A program made the translations under genes and the position numbers. Shown piece after piece: positions 32,489 to 33,125 of a DNA stretch of 33,125 nt (the first letter of the stretch is position 1; each line of letters begins with the position of its first letter). The DNA lies in NCBI GenBank assembly GCA_013423325.1, contig BLJB01000476.1, positions 1 through 33,125 of the forward strand, written 5' to 3'. The notes beneath the pieces are model-generated. The model was not told the DNA's origin and did not search any database. It saw only the letters and a list, made by a program, of their open reading frames with translations. Source of the DNA: Usnea hakonensis. Lineage: Eukaryota; Ascomycota; Lecanoromycetes; Lecanorales; Parmeliaceae.

Positions 32489-32651
32489 TGGGAGTCTTCT
32501 TAGTACTGTGGCAAGGCCAGTACCTTCAGGGGTCACTGTTCGGCCTACCCATGGCAATGAGACAGGCCAACCACTGCTCAAAAACCTCCTAGTGCCTCCC
32601 TGTGCATTGCATGTGATTTGCCTGGTTCGAATGTGGCGAACGAAGCACTAA
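32489..32651 (+). repeat. Direct repeat E, copy 1
   Basis: 163 bp, tgggagtcttcttag to aacgaagcactaa, matched at 32963-33125 with a constant offset of 474. Only a couple of transitions separate them (tagtactg versus tagtgctg, cctaccc versus cctgccc). Confidence 0.95.
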
Positions 32652-32895
32652 TCGCCACAGTAGGACTAGGGGTTAGTGAGTTCGGATATCGTATATTCGC
32701 ATATCGCATCACTCGTTTCGGTGTTGTTTCGGTGCATGGATTCGGTGGCCATGGCCATGGCAATGGCCCGAGCATGAGAATCAGGAGACTGTGTCCTTCC
32801 AGGAGTGTATAAATAGGGTGACTTGTACTGGCAATGGCTCTTCAGTCGATTTATCTCTTTCAGAGTCTCCTTCATTGCATTGCAGGCTTTTTTCG
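32652..32895 (+). repeat. Direct repeat S, copy 2
   Basis: The less mutated S copy, with the TATA box at 32808-32815 and the cattgcattgcagg end intact. There is no ATG-started gene after it, unlike copy 1. Confidence 0.95.
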
Positions 32896-32962
32896 CCCAC
32901 CCACCCCTGCCTGTATATATACATTACATATCTATCTACTCCAGGTCTATATCGAATAGATA

Positions 32963-33125
32963 TGGGAGTCTTCTTAGTGCTGTGGCAAGGCCAGTACCTT
33001 CAGGGGTCACTGTTCGGCCTGCCCATGGCAATGAGACAGGCCAACCACTGCTCAAAAACCTCCTAGTGCCTCCCTGTGCATTGCATGTGATTTGCCTGGT
33101 TCGAATGTGGCGAACGAAGCACTAA
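32963..33125 (+). repeat. Direct repeat E, copy 2
   Basis: Full-length second copy of E. Its last base is the last base of the window, matching 32651, the base before S copy 2 begins. Confidence 0.95.

Larger units (their letters stand above)
30861..32651 (+). mobile_element. Repeat unit 1 with gag-like gene
   Basis: A unit of 1,791 bp whose first 244 bp (S, 30861-31104) and last 163 bp (E, 32489-32651) are repeated in unit 2 immediately downstream. The middle holds a broken gag-like gene, a 42-bp coding repeat and a minisatellite. S carries a TATA box, so the unit resembles promoter, gene and tail. One reading is a non-autonomous retroelement. If the junction E+S (32489-32895, 407 bp) is the LTR, then S at 30861 is a 5'-truncated LTR and 31105-32488 the internal region. 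The other reading is tandem S-to-E units. RIP damage is light and heavier in S1 than in S2. Confidence 0.7.
32652..33125 (+). mobile_element. Repeat unit 2, 474-bp short form
   Basis: S (32652-32895), then a private 67-bp spacer (32896-32962, beginning cccacccacccctgcctg), then E (32963-33125). It directly abuts unit 1 with no spacer. It lacks the gag-like gene and could be an internally deleted copy, a solo LTR, or the monomer of a tandem array. It is almost free of RIP. Short open frames here (for example 32791-33066) come from non-coding repeat DNA and have no family resemblance. Confidence 0.75.

Noticed and set aside
32624..32634. ggttcgaatgt in E (also 33098-33108), like a pol III B box
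   Set aside because: Nine of eleven positions fit, but I found no A box at the right distance and no tRNA-like fold, so no tRNA or SINE head is called.
32618..33125. Plus-strand open frames of 64-100 codons across unit 2
   Set aside because: They run across the S/E junction and spacer, change with each repeat context, and lack a plausible start or domain. They are a by-product of RIP-free DNA having few stops.

Overview
The window looks like a transposon graveyard in the genome of a filamentous ascomycete (Pezizomycotina) that has, or had, repeat-induced point mutation (RIP). From base 1 to about 30545 the DNA is very AT-rich. CpA and TpG are almost absent (none in 2581-3120, for example), TpA is in great excess, and CpG survives (tcgcg, ccgcg). 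This is the RIP signature and not ordinary CpG decay. Reading frames are riddled with TAG/TAA made from CAG/CAA/TGG, so there is no intact gene here. Families can still be named because residues change predictably (Cys/His to Tyr, Asp to Asn, Gln/Trp to stop, Met to Ile).

Layout: 1-880 holds a degraded unidentified frame (minus strand). 880-9302 is a head-to-tail array of Tad-like non-LTR retrotransposons (LINEs) on the minus strand: a 3' fragment (X, 8261-9302), one whole 5.1-kb copy (Y, 3145-8260) and a 5' fragment (Z, 880-3144). 9303 to about 12450 is a gag-protease fragment of an LTR retrotransposon on the plus strand. About 12466-12850 holds short tandem repeats and a G-rich inverted-repeat block like a hAT transposon end. 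12957-14215 and 17775-19530 are two minus-strand elements that share a roughly 44-bp end followed by different short simple-repeat tails. Between them (14216-17774) is unidentified DNA peppered with a 12-bp motif. 19560-22404 is unidentified.

22405-29883 is a complete Ty3/Gypsy chromovirus: paired 234-bp LTRs, gag with a CCHC knuckle, an exact A AAA AAG slippery site, a protease-RT-RNase H-integrase-chromodomain frame kept in register for 3.76 kb, a possible extra ORF, and a polypurine tract. All of it is dead through RIP. The two LTRs differ only by transitions.

From about 30545 to the end RIP is much weaker. This part holds two adjacent repeat units with shared ends (30861-32651 and 32652-33125). 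The first encloses a broken gag-like gene behind a TATA-box promoter, plus in-frame and minisatellite repeats. The second is a 474-bp short form whose last base is the last base of the window. No host gene was recognised anywhere.
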